Counted from the first letter of the stretch, positions 9,324 to 18,564 are shown. The stretch: 64,000 nucleotides of DNA from Paenibacillus algorifonticola (GCF_000971975.1 NZ_LAQO01000014.1:1-64000), one strand, 5' to 3'. Numbers and translations are program-made. Notes: generated from the letters alone by a model not told the origin.

Positions 9324-10414
9324 TTTCGCTCCTCATAATAGTCCTTCCATATAACGTCTTCCTTGGAGCGTTCTTTGACGACCTTGGAGAAGTAGGTTTT
9401 CAGGATGGACAAATCCTTCTCATTTTCCTTGGCAATCGTTCCGAGCATATTTTGCACGAGCCGATCAAGCGAAATCGATTTATTTTCATAATAATAGGAG
9501 GTCATGGCGCTTTGAACATAGACGGATACTGCTTCCGCTGTGCTCATTGAGGCTGCGGGGATATCGATTTTGTAGCCTTCGCGCGTAATGCCGGAGCGCA
9601 GCTCCATAAATGTCGTCGCCAGCAGCTCGACCACAAACAGGTCGATTTCCGCGTCAACGCCACTATGCATAAGCAGGCTTCGGGCCCCATTTTCAATAAT
9701 TTTCGCTTCCATCTTCATGCTGCTGACAGGCTTGATCGTCTCGAAGTTAAACCGGCGCTTCAAGGCACCGCTCATTTCGTTGACGCCTTTGTCGCGAATA
9801 TTCGCCGTTGCTATAACGTTAAAACCGGGCTTCGCAAACAATACGCCGCCGTCCAGCTCGGGGATATTCATCACCTTGTCGCTCAAAATGCTAATCAAGC
9901 TGTCCTGCGCTTCCGCTGGGCAGCGGGTAATCTCTTCAAAGCGGGTCATAATGCCCTGCTTCATTCCGTTATATAAAGGCGCTGGCACAAGCGCGGCCTC
10001 GGATGGGCCTTTGTCCAGCAGCATGGCGTAATTCCAAGAGTATTTGATCATATCTTCCGTCGTTCCGGCTGTGCCCTGAATCGTATTCAGGCTCGTCCCC
10101 GATATAGCGGCTGACAGCAGCTCGCTGAGCATCGTCTTCGCTGTACCTGGATCTCCAACGAGCATTAGCCCCCGATTGCCCGCCAAAGTGACAACAGCTC
10201 GTTCGATCAGCACATCGTTTCCATAAAATTTGCGGGTAATCACGACTTCTTTGCCGTCTAAGATAGCTGGTTGATCCCTGCCAATTATAAAGTCGCGCAC
10301 ATAGGCCGGAGACAGCAGCCACTCGGGCGGACGCTTTCCCGTATCCTCTTCACGCAGCGCCCGCAGTTCTGCTTCAAATAACATTTCAGCCGGCGGCTTG
10401 ATCATATCCATCAT
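9311..10414 (-). CDS. MoxR-family AAA+ ATPase (YehL-like)
   Basis: 367-residue AAA+ ATPase. Walker A is GDPGTAKT at residues 87-94, Walker B ends in FEEI at about 159-162, sensor 1 is the Asn of ATANIR near 205, and the arginine finger is in LKRRF near 220. MoxR ATPases remodel or metallate target proteins together with VWA partners. The start at 10414 is decided by AAAGGGAG 6 nt upstream; a longer frame reaches 10444 without a site. It is the first gene of the operon, directly behind a sigma-A-like promoter. The family call is firm; the substrate is unknown. Confidence 0.92.
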   Translation of the reverse strand: MMDMIKPPAEMLFEAELRALREEDTGKRPPEWLLSPAYVRDFIIGRDQPAILDGKEVVITRKFYGNDVLIERAVVTLAGNRGLMLVGDPGTAKTMLSELLSAAISGTSLNTIQGTAGTTEDMIKYSWNYAMLLDKGPSEAALVPAPLYNGMKQGIMTRFEEITRCPAEAQDSLISILSDKVMNIPELDGGVLFAKPGFNVIATANIRDKGVNEMSGALKRRFNFETIKPVSSMKMEAKIIENGARSLLMHSGVDAEIDLFVVELLATTFMELRSGITREGYKIDIPAASMSTAEAVSVYVQSAMTSYYYENKSISLDRLVQNMLGTIAKENEKDLSILKTYFSKVVKERSKEDVIWKDYYEERKWIG

Positions 10415-10462
10415 TGTGGTCTCCCTTTCGCAAAAACAGATCATACGTTCTTATTTTCTTGT

Positions 10463-10492
10463 ATAATACCATAACACACGCAGTTCTTTCAA
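10463..10492 (-). promoter_or_regulatory. Sigma-A-like promoter of the MoxR operon
   Basis: On the minus strand TTGAAA (10492-10487) is followed after 18 nt by TATTAT (10468-10463), preceded by an extended TGG. The -10 lies about 49 nt before the ATPase start. Confidence 0.55.
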
Positions 10493-10716
10493 AATATTGG
10501 ACAAAAATGGTTGTTTCGAACCATTCAATTAGCACCATTGGGCTAGGTTTTACGCTATAAAATAGGTACTATCATTGAGATTTATTTTGGGATTATATGT
10601 ATTTGTGGTTGGGGAAATAGCGTGGTTTTAAGATTTCTACGATCCGGTAAGGTTGGATGGCCGCCCACGCCCAGCAGGAAATGCTCACGCGAGCGGCGAC
10701 CATCTTAATATTCAAA
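10493..10716. other. Intergenic, no gene seen
   Basis: This 224-bp stretch separates the operon promoter from the hydrolase gene end. It holds a weak imperfect inverted repeat (GATGG..CGCC / GGCG.CCATC) near 10653-10708 without a T-run. No ORF with a ribosome-binding site is visible. Confidence 0.4.
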
Positions 10717-12186
10717 TTACTGTTCCGCCGCCAGCTTATGCACCTGCTGCAGCAGCTTCGTCATATCCATGCCCGCATGGTTGCCGAGCAAAATAACCGT
10801 CATTCCGCTATCCAAATTACGCAGCATGCCCGTCGCATAGCCGCTGCCGCTGCCATTATGGAAGACGCCCTTCTCGCCGTTCAGGCCCAGTGCAATCCAG
10901 CCGTAGCCGTAATTTTTATCCGAATGCGGCGTATACATCGCTTCAAGCGACTGCTCGCTTACGACCTTGCCCGCCCGAAGCGCCGTATCCCATTTGAGCA
11001 AATCATCGACGGTCGAATACAGCGTTCCCGTACCCGACTGCGAGACATAATACGGGGCTGCGGCCCATTCATTATTTTTTTGCAAAATATAGCCCTGAAT
11101 GGTCGGGGTTGCAGGCGTAGCCGTCCCTGAATTTTTCATGCCCAACGGAGTGAGAAAATGCTCGCTCACATAGTCGCTATAGCTTATGCCCGACAACTGC
11201 TCGAGCACATAGGCCAGCAGTACATAGCCGTTATTGCTATATAAATAAGTCGTGCCTGGCTCATATTTCAACTGCTTCGTCCGAAGCTCTTCAATTGTCT
11301 GCTCGATCGTGACGTCGCCGCTTCGAGTAAATTCAGATTGAAGCCCTGACGTATGCGACAGCAGCATATGAATCGTAATGTCATCGCCGCGCGGGATACC
11401 CGTCACGAATTTGGACACGGGATCGGTTAAGCTCAGCTTTCCTTGCTCGACCAATTGCATAATGGATGCCGCTGTGAATGATTTTGTAATGGAAGCGATA
11501 CGCGTCTTGCTGTCTGGACGATTCAATTTATTAGTCCCGGCAAAGCCGTAGCCTTTACGAAGCAGCACCCCGCCATCCTTAGCTACAAGCGCCATGCCCG
11601 AGAAGCCTTCGCCCTTCAAATAGGCGTCAATAGCGGCATCCTCTTTGCCATACTTAGTTACTGCATCCGTCTGAATCCGGATCGTCAGAAGCTCCTTCGT
11701 CTGTGACAGCTGCAGCGATGCTTTGAGTGCATCCGTTACTGACCGCAGTGGAAGCATGAGCGTTCCTTTAATGTTTAGAGAAGGAGCGGACATGTTCATG
11801 GCCAGCCCGTCCACCGTTACTACGGACGTTCCCGCCCGATGGACGATGACGTCTCCGTTCACTTTAATCGTTGCGGTTTGCGTCTTCCCATCCCATTCGA
11901 TATTGCCCGCAGCTGCCTTGCCCGCTTCACGAAGCGGAACGAACGTTGTGCCGTCCTTGATGAGCGGCTGCACGTTCCATTCCACCGCCTTGCCATTGAC
12001 CTCGACTGCGATCACCTTGCTGCTTGCCGGCTGCGCTGCCTCTACCTTGCTGCTTGGCTGAGCAGCCGCCACTGCACCGCCAGCACCAGCAAACGCTGAT
12101 ACGGCAGCAATTCCGATCAGGGCGCCACGCGCCACTGTGTGCCGATTAAACCAGCCTGCTATCTTCTTTCCTCGTATGCCTGTCAT
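10717..12186 (-). CDS. Secreted serine hydrolase (beta-lactamase/PBP4*-like) with copper-amine-oxidase-N stalk
   Basis: 489-residue exported protein. After a signal peptide (hydrophobic run near residues 20-42) comes a copper-amine-oxidase-N-like stalk at about 60-170 with the typical PLIKDGTTFVPLR pattern. The rest is a class-C-type serine hydrolase. Catalytic motifs are SITK (Ser232, Lys235), YSN (316-318) and a C-terminal HNG box. Such enzymes act on D-Ala-D-Ala peptides or esters rather than conferring resistance. The start at 12186 has GAAGGAG 10 nt upstream; an upstream ATG at 12210 overlaps that site. It is monocistronic. Confidence 0.85.
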   Translation of the reverse strand: MTGIRGKKIAGWFNRHTVARGALIGIAAVSAFAGAGGAVAAAQPSSKVEAAQPASSKVIAVEVNGKAVEWNVQPLIKDGTTFVPLREAGKAAAGNIEWDGKTQTATIKVNGDVIVHRAGTSVVTVDGLAMNMSAPSLNIKGTLMLPLRSVTDALKASLQLSQTKELLTIRIQTDAVTKYGKEDAAIDAYLKGEGFSGMALVAKDGGVLLRKGYGFAGTNKLNRPDSKTRIASITKSFTAASIMQLVEQGKLSLTDPVSKFVTGIPRGDDITIHMLLSHTSGLQSEFTRSGDVTIEQTIEELRTKQLKYEPGTTYLYSNNGYVLLAYVLEQLSGISYSDYVSEHFLTPLGMKNSGTATPATPTIQGYILQKNNEWAAAPYYVSQSGTGTLYSTVDDLLKWDTALRAGKVVSEQSLEAMYTPHSDKNYGYGWIALGLNGEKGVFHNGSGSGYATGMLRNLDSGMTVILLGNHAGMDMTKLLQQVHKLAAEQ

Positions 12187-12360
12187 TCCATGCCAACTCC
12201 TTCTTCTCATTCACCTTCACAATAACCGGACTTCCCATCCGTTCAACGAACCTTCCTCTATTATAGACGCAGCAAATGGGAAAATGTAGCGGCCCTGTTA
12301 AGTAGGTAGAGTTTAGCCCTAAATAATCATCTGTAAATGTAAAAAAGGCATTACAAAACA

Positions 12361-12402
12361 AATAAGCTTCACACAGGACCTATCGCCCGTGTGAAGCTTA
12401 TT
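12361..12402 (-). terminator. Intrinsic terminator of the cohesin-protein gene
   Basis: Perfect 14-bp inverted repeat (12361-12374 / 12389-12402) 23 bp after the stop, followed on the minus strand by a T-rich stretch. Confidence 0.7.
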
Positions 12403-12425
12403 ACTAGATCACTTAATCGACTAGC

Positions 12426-13772
12426 TTAATGGTTAAATTCATAGCTAAGGCTGCTTAGCAATGCTTCGCCAATTTTAGTTAAGTCCACTTGACTCACAAT
12501 GCCGACAGCACCTAGAAAATTCATCAGTAATTCACTTAAGAATGATTTATTATTATTTAATTGATACGATGCAGCTCCAAGATCCTTTAACGAGAAATCA
12601 GCTACTGGAGTAACCTCTATTGTAGTCTCTCCAACATCTTCTAATGGCAAGGTGATTTCATTGTAGCCATTATCAGCCACTCTAGCTTTTAATGCATCAA
12701 TCTTGCCCGATCCTACGGCAATTGCTTTAAAATGCAAGTTAACAAGTACACCATTTCCATTAATGCCATTATCAGCGCCATTGCTAGCCGTAATCAATCT
12801 AATCGTATTATCGTTGATCTCCGTATTTGACGCAATACTAACCAAATCTACGGGCTCAACAGAAATAAGCTTAAAGCGGTTATCGTCATATTGAATATTG
12901 AAATCTTCTGCATAAATATTTGAAGCATTTTTCAAAACAGCTTGTACCACAAACGTGTCGAATAAAGAAACTTGCGTAACATTCGATTCAATATCAAGGC
13001 TTATCGACGGTACTGGTATAGTTACGGAAGCTTCGTTTGAGCTTGCACTTACGCGACCATCTTTTGTAGCGAACACAACATAGTAGTAAGTGGTATTGTA
13101 CTGAACGTTAGCATCCGTATATAACGGACTACTCAGATTTTCTGCAATCGTTGTGTAAGGGCCACCCATAGACGTACTTCTCTTCAGAATATAGGTAGCA
13201 TTGCTTACCACATCCCATTGAAGCCCTGCTCCTGCTTTTGTATAATTTGCTGTCAAGTTTAATGGAGCCTGAACTCCTGTAAACGGCAAAATTTCTCCAT
13301 CTTCCGCAATATCGATGGTATCAATATATGTTTCGGATTGAGTAAGGCTAAGCTCAACTGAATGTCTCCCATTTGAAAAGCTATCGTTAAAATAGGTGAC
13401 GCCATATTGTTTCGTACTATTATCACCTTTAAAATTGCCTAAATGAACATCATCAATAATGAGGCTATACTCACCTTTTATCAGCCATGAACGAATGCTT
13501 AATTTGTTTCCTGTAAAATCAAATCTAAGTTTTAAATCCTTGCTGCTCCCCATAGAATCGCCATTAGTTTTCCCTGTGTAATCTTTCGCAGTAGTATCTA
13601 ATACCCAACTCCCTACATAAGTAATATTGGGTGTATTCTTTTTTAGATCTACCCTTTTCCAACCAGCTTCAGGATTTAGCAAAACATCATTAATGTTTGC
13701 CGCGAACGTACTCGGAATAACTAACACAAAACATAATATTGCAGAAACAAAACTAAGTAACCATTTCTTCAT
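12426..13772 (-). CDS. Secreted FN3-cohesin domain protein
   Basis: 448-residue exported protein with signal peptide (residues 1-24, ending TFAA). Domains in order: a beta-sandwich resembling a carbohydrate-binding module (about 30-160), a fibronectin type III domain (about 165-255, GGPYTTIA and TTYYYVV) and a cohesin-like domain (about 258-390; AEDFNIQYDD, GNGVLVNLHFKA). The last ~60 residues (LKDLGAASYQLNNNKSF) look like a degenerate dockerin or linker helix pair. AAAAGGAG lies 8 nt before the ATG. The coding sequence is visibly richer in A+T than its neighbours, suggesting acquisition. Cohesins bind dockerins in cellulosomes, but no dockerin protein is seen in this window. Confidence 0.75.
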   Translation of the reverse strand: MKKWLLSFVSAILCFVLVIPSTFAANINDVLLNPEAGWKRVDLKKNTPNITYVGSWVLDTTAKDYTGKTNGDSMGSSKDLKLRFDFTGNKLSIRSWLIKGEYSLIIDDVHLGNFKGDNSTKQYGVTYFNDSFSNGRHSVELSLTQSETYIDTIDIAEDGEILPFTGVQAPLNLTANYTKAGAGLQWDVVSNATYILKRSTSMGGPYTTIAENLSSPLYTDANVQYNTTYYYVVFATKDGRVSASSNEASVTIPVPSISLDIESNVTQVSLFDTFVVQAVLKNASNIYAEDFNIQYDDNRFKLISVEPVDLVSIASNTEINDNTIRLITASNGADNGINGNGVLVNLHFKAIAVGSGKIDALKARVADNGYNEITLPLEDVGETTIEVTPVADFSLKDLGAASYQLNNNKSFLSELLMNFLGAVGIVSQVDLTKIGEALLSSLSYEFNH

Positions 13773-13860
13773 GTCTCAATCTCCTTTTCTTCTGTCTAAC
13801 TAGATATATCGACAAAAGTTGGATTTTATTTAGTTAAATACGACCAAAAATCACGGTAAT

Positions 13861-13900
13861 AAAAAAAGCATGCGGCTAGGATCGAAATCCTGCGGCATGC
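13861..13900 (-). terminator. Terminator of bcp
   Basis: A stem of about 14 bp (13868-13882 / 13887-13900, with mismatches) around a TTCG loop is followed by seven T on the minus strand. Confidence 0.85.
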
Positions 13901-13930
13901 CCAAATTTAACTATTGTGCCTTCATACCCC

Positions 13931-14398
13931 CTAAAGCTCCTTCAAAGCCTCCACAACCTGCTCCACATGCCCTTTCACCTTCACCTTGCGCCATTCGCGC
14001 GCAAGCTTGCCTTCGGCGTCGATAAGAAAGGTGGAGCGTACGACGCCCATATATTCCTTGCCATACAGCTTCTTAAGCTGCCACACGCCGAACAGCTCGC
14101 ACACCTCATGCTCCTCATCTGCGAGCAGCAGAAACGGAAGCTCCTTCTTCGCAATGAACTTCTCATGCGACTTCACGCTGTCAGGACTAATGCCAATGAC
14201 GACAGCATCGCAGTCAATCATGGCTGGATAGGCATCGCGAAAATCGCAAGCCTGATCGGTACAGGTCGGCGTATTATCCTTCGGGTAAAAATAAAGCACA
14301 ACCTTTTTGCCCAAGTAATCGCTCAGGCTCACCTGCGTCCCATCCGATGCCGGAAGCTTAAAATCCGGCACCGCTTGTCCCACTTCTATCGTAGACAT
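13931..14398 (-). CDS. bcp: Thioredoxin-dependent thiol peroxidase Bcp/PrxQ
   Basis: 155-residue peroxiredoxin of the Bcp/PrxQ class, reducing H2O2 and alkyl hydroperoxides with thioredoxin. The peroxidatic Cys46 sits in TPTCT and the resolving Cys51 five residues on (CDFRD), the usual atypical 2-Cys layout. Length and the GxxxPDF start motif fit the family. AGGAGGT lies 7 nt upstream of the ATG, and the gene has its own terminator. Confidence 0.93.
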   Translation of the reverse strand: MSTIEVGQAVPDFKLPASDGTQVSLSDYLGKKVVLYFYPKDNTPTCTDQACDFRDAYPAMIDCDAVVIGISPDSVKSHEKFIAKKELPFLLLADEEHEVCELFGVWQLKKLYGKEYMGVVRSTFLIDAEGKLAREWRKVKVKGHVEQVVEALKEL

Positions 14399-14526
14399 TT
14401 ATCCGACCTCCTGTTCCCATTCACCCATGTATGTAAAACTTTAAACATTACCTCGTGTATTTGACGCTCTCGGCTTACATTGAAACGGCGAGGAATAGTT
14501 CCTCGCCGCATTTAAACAACTATTCG

Positions 14527-15318
14527 TTACGAGCCCGCCCCGCGATAACGCTTCACACCATGGTTCCACAGCAGCAGACCGAGCGTGAAGAACACAAGGC
14601 CCACGACCGGGGTCAGCAGCGCGAGCTGCGACAGGTCATCCGCTTTCTTTTCGAGGAAATACGAAGCAGGGATGACGCCAACAAAGGCGAAAGGCAGCAG
14701 CCAGGTCAGCACGAAACGAATCATTTTATTGTAAATGTTAACCGGGTAACGCCCATAGTTTTGAATATTGTACATGAGCGGTACAATGCCAGTCGGAGCA
14801 TCCGAGTAGAAGGATATCGCCGACAAGGCCGTATAAATACCCGCATACACGAGCACTGCGCCAATAACGAATACTGCCAGCAGCACAATATCCATAACAT
14901 GGAAAGGCAAGCCCAGCTCTCCCCAGCATACAAACATAATAATCGCGCCGACAACAGAGCCGATTAGGGAAGGCGGATCGACATTTTCGAGCAGTACCTG
15001 AAACAAATTATGTGCCGGACGCGTCAAAATCCGGTCCATTTCCCCTTTGACAATATACCGCTCGCTGAAATTCCAGATGCTGAAAAAGGTGCTGAAAATG
15101 CCATATGGAATCATAAAGAACCCATAGACGAACACAACCTCTGCCTCGGACCAGCCACCAAGCGATGGGGTGTGGCGAAAAACAATTAGAATGAAGATCA
15201 GGTTCATGAACTGGAACATCATATCAGACAAAATCTCGATCCAAAAATCCATTCGGTAGGTCAGCCGCGTCTTCGCGTAGTTTTTAATATACTCCCAAAA
15301 TAATTGTGCGTACAGCAT
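14527..15318 (-). CDS. ABC-2 type exporter permease (DUF990-like), second subunit
   Basis: 263-residue integral membrane protein with about six transmembrane helices, of the ABC-2/DUF990 permease type. The start at 15318 is chosen because AAGGAGGT lies 10 nt upstream; an upstream frame to 15387 runs into the preceding gene. It begins 8 nt after the stop of the partner permease and is the third gene of an ATPase-permease-permease operon. Related systems are often annotated as multidrug or daunorubicin-like exporters; the substrate here is unknown. Confidence 0.85.
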   Translation of the reverse strand: MLYAQLFWEYIKNYAKTRLTYRMDFWIEILSDMMFQFMNLIFILIVFRHTPSLGGWSEAEVVFVYGFFMIPYGIFSTFFSIWNFSERYIVKGEMDRILTRPAHNLFQVLLENVDPPSLIGSVVGAIIMFVCWGELGLPFHVMDIVLLAVFVIGAVLVYAGIYTALSAISFYSDAPTGIVPLMYNIQNYGRYPVNIYNKMIRFVLTWLLPFAFVGVIPASYFLEKKADDLSQLALLTPVVGLVFFTLGLLLWNHGVKRYRGAGS

Positions 15319-15325
15319 GCCTGCC

Positions 15326-16120
15326 TTAACCTCCTTGCACGAACAGACGCTTGCGCGCCGCCCGCCATGTGAACCAGATTGGCACAAGCAGCACGACGAA
15401 CCATACTACTTGCAGGCCAAACACGCCAGCAATTTCGCTGCCCGGCGTCCTGCCTGTGAAAACAGAGCTCGGCAAATACGTGATGGCCTGAAACGGCAGC
15501 CATTTCATAATTTCTGCGAGCCAGCCTGGGAAAAATGCAATCGGCACGACGACGCCGGAAAATAAATCGACCATCACGCGCTTCATCCGCATCATGCCCT
15601 CGTTATTTTCAACGAAGAAGGCAAACAGCCCTGTTAAAATGTTAATTTGTGAATTAATGAGAAAGCTGAACAGCAGCATGACTAAATAAATCATCCACGT
15701 CATCGGATCGGTCGGCAGCGTCACCGGAAAAATCAGGCAAACGATAATCATGCCTGGAATCATGAATAGAAGCAGGCGGAATAAGCCTTCGCCGAAGCCC
15801 TGCATCATTTTTACGAGCAAATAGGAATACGGTCTGGTCATTTGGGTAGCAACGCTGCCGTCCCTAATGTCATTCGCGATTTCACGGTCGAGATTGTTAA
15901 AATAAAACGCTCTAGCCATCCACGATACCGCGACATACGTCGTCATCTGGGCGACGGTAAAGCCCGCCAGCTCCTGCTGCTCTCCGAAAATCGCTTTCCA
16001 CAAAAAATAATACGCGCCGATGTTAATCGCATAAATAACGATACCACTGTAATAATTAACGCGGTATGCCAGCATCGTAATAAAACGGATGCGAATAAAA
16101 TCCAGATAAGCGCCCATCAT
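15326..16120 (-). CDS. ABC-2 type exporter permease (DUF990-like), first subunit
   Basis: 264-residue membrane protein with six predicted helices and the motifs DLDREIANDIRDGSVATQ-like (residues about 78-92) seen in DUF990/ABC-2 permeases. The ATG overlaps the ATPase stop by 4 nt, so the two are translationally coupled. It pairs with the following permease as a heterodimeric membrane domain. The substrate cannot be read from sequence. Confidence 0.85.
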   Translation of the reverse strand: MMGAYLDFIRIRFITMLAYRVNYYSGIVIYAINIGAYYFLWKAIFGEQQELAGFTVAQMTTYVAVSWMARAFYFNNLDREIANDIRDGSVATQMTRPYSYLLVKMMQGFGEGLFRLLLFMIPGMIIVCLIFPVTLPTDPMTWMIYLVMLLFSFLINSQINILTGLFAFFVENNEGMMRMKRVMVDLFSGVVVPIAFFPGWLAEIMKWLPFQAITYLPSSVFTGRTPGSEIAGVFGLQVVWFVVLLVPIWFTWRAARKRLFVQGG

Positions 16121-17163
16121 GAGACCGTCGTCTCCTTAAGCGCTGCCTGCTGCTCTGATTCTGTGCTAGCCGAGCCGGAGCGGTAAATTTCACGAACGAT
16201 TTCATCCGTGTTCGTCTCCACAATTTTAATGTCCTGAATCGCGGCACCGCCTACGACCTTGGACAATGCGTCAGATACATTGATCGCATGCGGCAGCCAC
16301 ATCGTTGCCGTCAAATCATTGTCCATTTTCCACGTTACATCAAGATCGCCTGTGAGCGCTTGAAGCGTCGCCAGCTTCGTCTGCGTGCTGAACTCAAAGT
16401 GAATTTCGCGCCCTTTGCTCCAGCGGTTTTTCAAGTCCTCCAGCCCGCCGTCATATATAATGCGCCCATCATCGAGCATAATAACACGTGAGCACAACGC
16501 TTCAATATCCTGCAAATCATGGGTCGTGAGCAAAATCGTCGTGCCTTCCTCACGGTTCAAATCCTTCAGAAATTCGCGAATTTCTGTTTTGACGATAATG
16601 TCCAGGCCGATCGTCGGCTCATCCAAAAATAAAATCGACGGATTATGCAGCAGCGAAGCAACAAGCTCGCAGCGCATCCGCTGGCCCAAGCTCAGCTTGC
16701 GGACAGGGCGGTTGAGCAAATCGCCAAGATCAAGACGCTCAATCAAATTGTTCAGCCGCTTGCGGAAATCAGCCTCCGATACGCGGTACACTTTACGCAG
16801 CAGCTGGAACGACTCAATAACCCCGATGTCCCACCATAGCTGCGAACGCTGTCCGAAGACAACTCCGATTTCAGCGACAAACTTTTCGCGGTCCTTGTAG
16901 GGAACGTAACCGTTGACACGCAAATCGCCAGCGGTTGGCACTAAAATGCCGGTCAGCATTTTAATAGTTGTCGATTTGCCTGCACCATTTTCGCCGATAT
17001 AGCCACAGATTTCGCCTTGCGGGATTTGAAAAGAAATATCCTTTACGGCTGTAACCTCCGTATATTCGCGTTTGAACAGGTCTTTCAGCGCCCCGGACAG
17101 TCCTTCCCGGTTTTTCTGTACATTAAACTGCTTGCGCAGATCCTTAACATCTATTGCCAGCAT
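16117..17163 (-). CDS. ABC exporter ATP-binding protein
   Basis: 348-residue ATPase of the NatA/COG4586 type. Walker A is GENGAGKST (57-65), the signature is LSLGQ near 158, and Walker B is ILFLDEPT near 177. The extra ~100 residues after the ATPase core are usual for DUF990-associated exporters. AGGAG lies 12 nt before the ATG, a rather long spacing. First gene of the exporter operon. Confidence 0.9.
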   Translation of the reverse strand: MLAIDVKDLRKQFNVQKNREGLSGALKDLFKREYTEVTAVKDISFQIPQGEICGYIGENGAGKSTTIKMLTGILVPTAGDLRVNGYVPYKDREKFVAEIGVVFGQRSQLWWDIGVIESFQLLRKVYRVSEADFRKRLNNLIERLDLGDLLNRPVRKLSLGQRMRCELVASLLHNPSILFLDEPTIGLDIIVKTEIREFLKDLNREEGTTILLTTHDLQDIEALCSRVIMLDDGRIIYDGGLEDLKNRWSKGREIHFEFSTQTKLATLQALTGDLDVTWKMDNDLTATMWLPHAINVSDALSKVVGGAAIQDIKIVETNTDEIVREIYRSGSASTESEQQAALKETTVS

Positions 17164-17289
17164 TGGTTCGTCAAGCTCCTCTCCGTTAATACGGTCGACA
17201 TTCCCCGGGAAATTATGCTAATCCCCCGTTTGCAAAAAGAGCGATGATTCACGGTCATCACACTTCATTATCCTATATTTTGATAAAAC

Positions 17290-17319
17290 TTGCTTCCGCA
17301 TGTCCTTCCGAATTATAAT
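17290..17319 (+). promoter_or_regulatory. Promoter of the LCP gene
   Basis: TTGCTT (17290-17295), an 18-nt spacer and a perfect TATAAT (17314-17319), 86 nt before the first possible start. Confidence 0.55.
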
Positions 17320-17404
17320 TTTACAATATGTAATCATACAGCAGATGGCAGGGTACGTAAATGCTATTAGAGAAACGTTTTACAATGGCAGTCAAGGTGA
17401 ATGA

Positions 17405-18514
17405 ATGGAAGACGGGGTACTGCGAAATTTTGAAAGGGGCATTACTAGCATAATGGAAAAACGGCCGAAGAAAGCTAAGCTATCAAAAACGTGGAAATGG
17501 ATTCTGACAATTGTCCTTATTCTGCTGGGAATCGGTATTGCTTATGCAGGTTACTGGATTTATGGCGTTTATAATGCTACGTCGGATTTCAATAAACCTA
17601 ACGAGCAATCAAGATTTTCCCAATTTGAGGACACCGGACTCGAGGCACCTAAATGGGAAGGGACGGAGCGCGTCAACATTTTGCTGCTGGGTGGCGATGC
17701 CCGCGGTATGGATGAAGGACAAATTCCGCGTTCGGACTCTATGCTCGTATTATCCATAGATCCTACTACAAAGAGGGCGCATCTCTTGTCGATCCTCCGC
17801 GACACTTATGTCAAGATTGAAGGACATGGAAGTGGACGGATTAATACGGCTATAACACTTGGCAAGCCTGAGCTGGCGATGAAGACGGTCAGCGACTTGC
17901 TGGGACTCAACATTCAGTATTATGTGTATACAGACTTTGAAGGCTTTAAGTCTTTAATTGATACAATGGGCGGCATCACGATCGATGTCGAGAAGGATAT
18001 GCGCTATACCGACAATGCCGACGGCAACCGTTACGATATTGATTTGAAAAAGGGCGTCCAGCTGCTAGATGGCGACAAAGCGCTGCAATATGTGCGCTTC
18101 CGCCATGATGCGATGAGCGATTTCACACGTACGGAGCGCCAGCGCAAATTTCTGCAGGCTCTTGCCAAGGAGCTGCAATCAGGCTGGAACATTCTCAAAA
18201 TGAAGGAAATATTGGAGAGCGTCTCTCCTTATATTGAAACGAATTTGACGACCACAGATATGCTCAAGCTCGGACAGCTCGGAGTTGATAGTCATGTGGC
18301 TGGAACCGCACAGGTTCCGCCGATGGATATGATTGCTGACGAAGAGGTTGGCGGCGCTTCGGTGCTTGGCGTACGCAATGAGGATGAGCTTAAGGCCTAT
18401 GTGGACACGCTGCTGGAAAGCGACGATACACTCGCTTCGCCTGAGGTTTCACCTGGCGCTGACGGCACAAATGCAAGCAGCAGTCCTGGAGCATCGGCTA
18501 CGCCGTCTCCATAA
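17405..18514 (+). CDS. LytR-CpsA-Psr (LCP) family cell-wall polymer ligase
   Basis: 369-residue type II membrane protein with one N-terminal transmembrane helix (about 30-52) and an extracellular LCP domain. Family motifs are visible: LLLGGDAR, RSDSMLVLS, LLSILRDTYV, RINTAI and the QYVRFRHD arginine block. LCP enzymes attach teichoic acids or other undecaprenyl-linked polymers to peptidoglycan. The tail is Ser/Pro/Gly rich. Two starts are possible: 17405 (GGTGA 4 nt upstream) and 17453 (AAAGGGG 13 nt upstream); both keep the helix. It is monocistronic with its own promoter and terminator. Confidence 0.9.
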   Translation: MEDGVLRNFERGITSIMEKRPKKAKLSKTWKWILTIVLILLGIGIAYAGYWIYGVYNATSDFNKPNEQSRFSQFEDTGLEAPKWEGTERVNILLLGGDARGMDEGQIPRSDSMLVLSIDPTTKRAHLLSILRDTYVKIEGHGSGRINTAITLGKPELAMKTVSDLLGLNIQYYVYTDFEGFKSLIDTMGGITIDVEKDMRYTDNADGNRYDIDLKKGVQLLDGDKALQYVRFRHDAMSDFTRTERQRKFLQALAKELQSGWNILKMKEILESVSPYIETNLTTTDMLKLGQLGVDSHVAGTAQVPPMDMIADEEVGGASVLGVRNEDELKAYVDTLLESDDTLASPEVSPGADGTNASSSPGASATPSP

Positions 18515-18564
18515 GATAATCTAGTAATGCGCTGTTTAGGCAGCAGATTGAGATTGATGTTTGT

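Noticed and set aside
10653..10708. Imperfect inverted repeat as terminator of the serine-hydrolase gene
   Set aside because: Mismatched stem and no T-run on either strand.
14455..14967. 170-codon plus-strand frame over the exporter permease
   Set aside because: Overlaps a transmembrane protein on the other strand; no ribosome-binding site.
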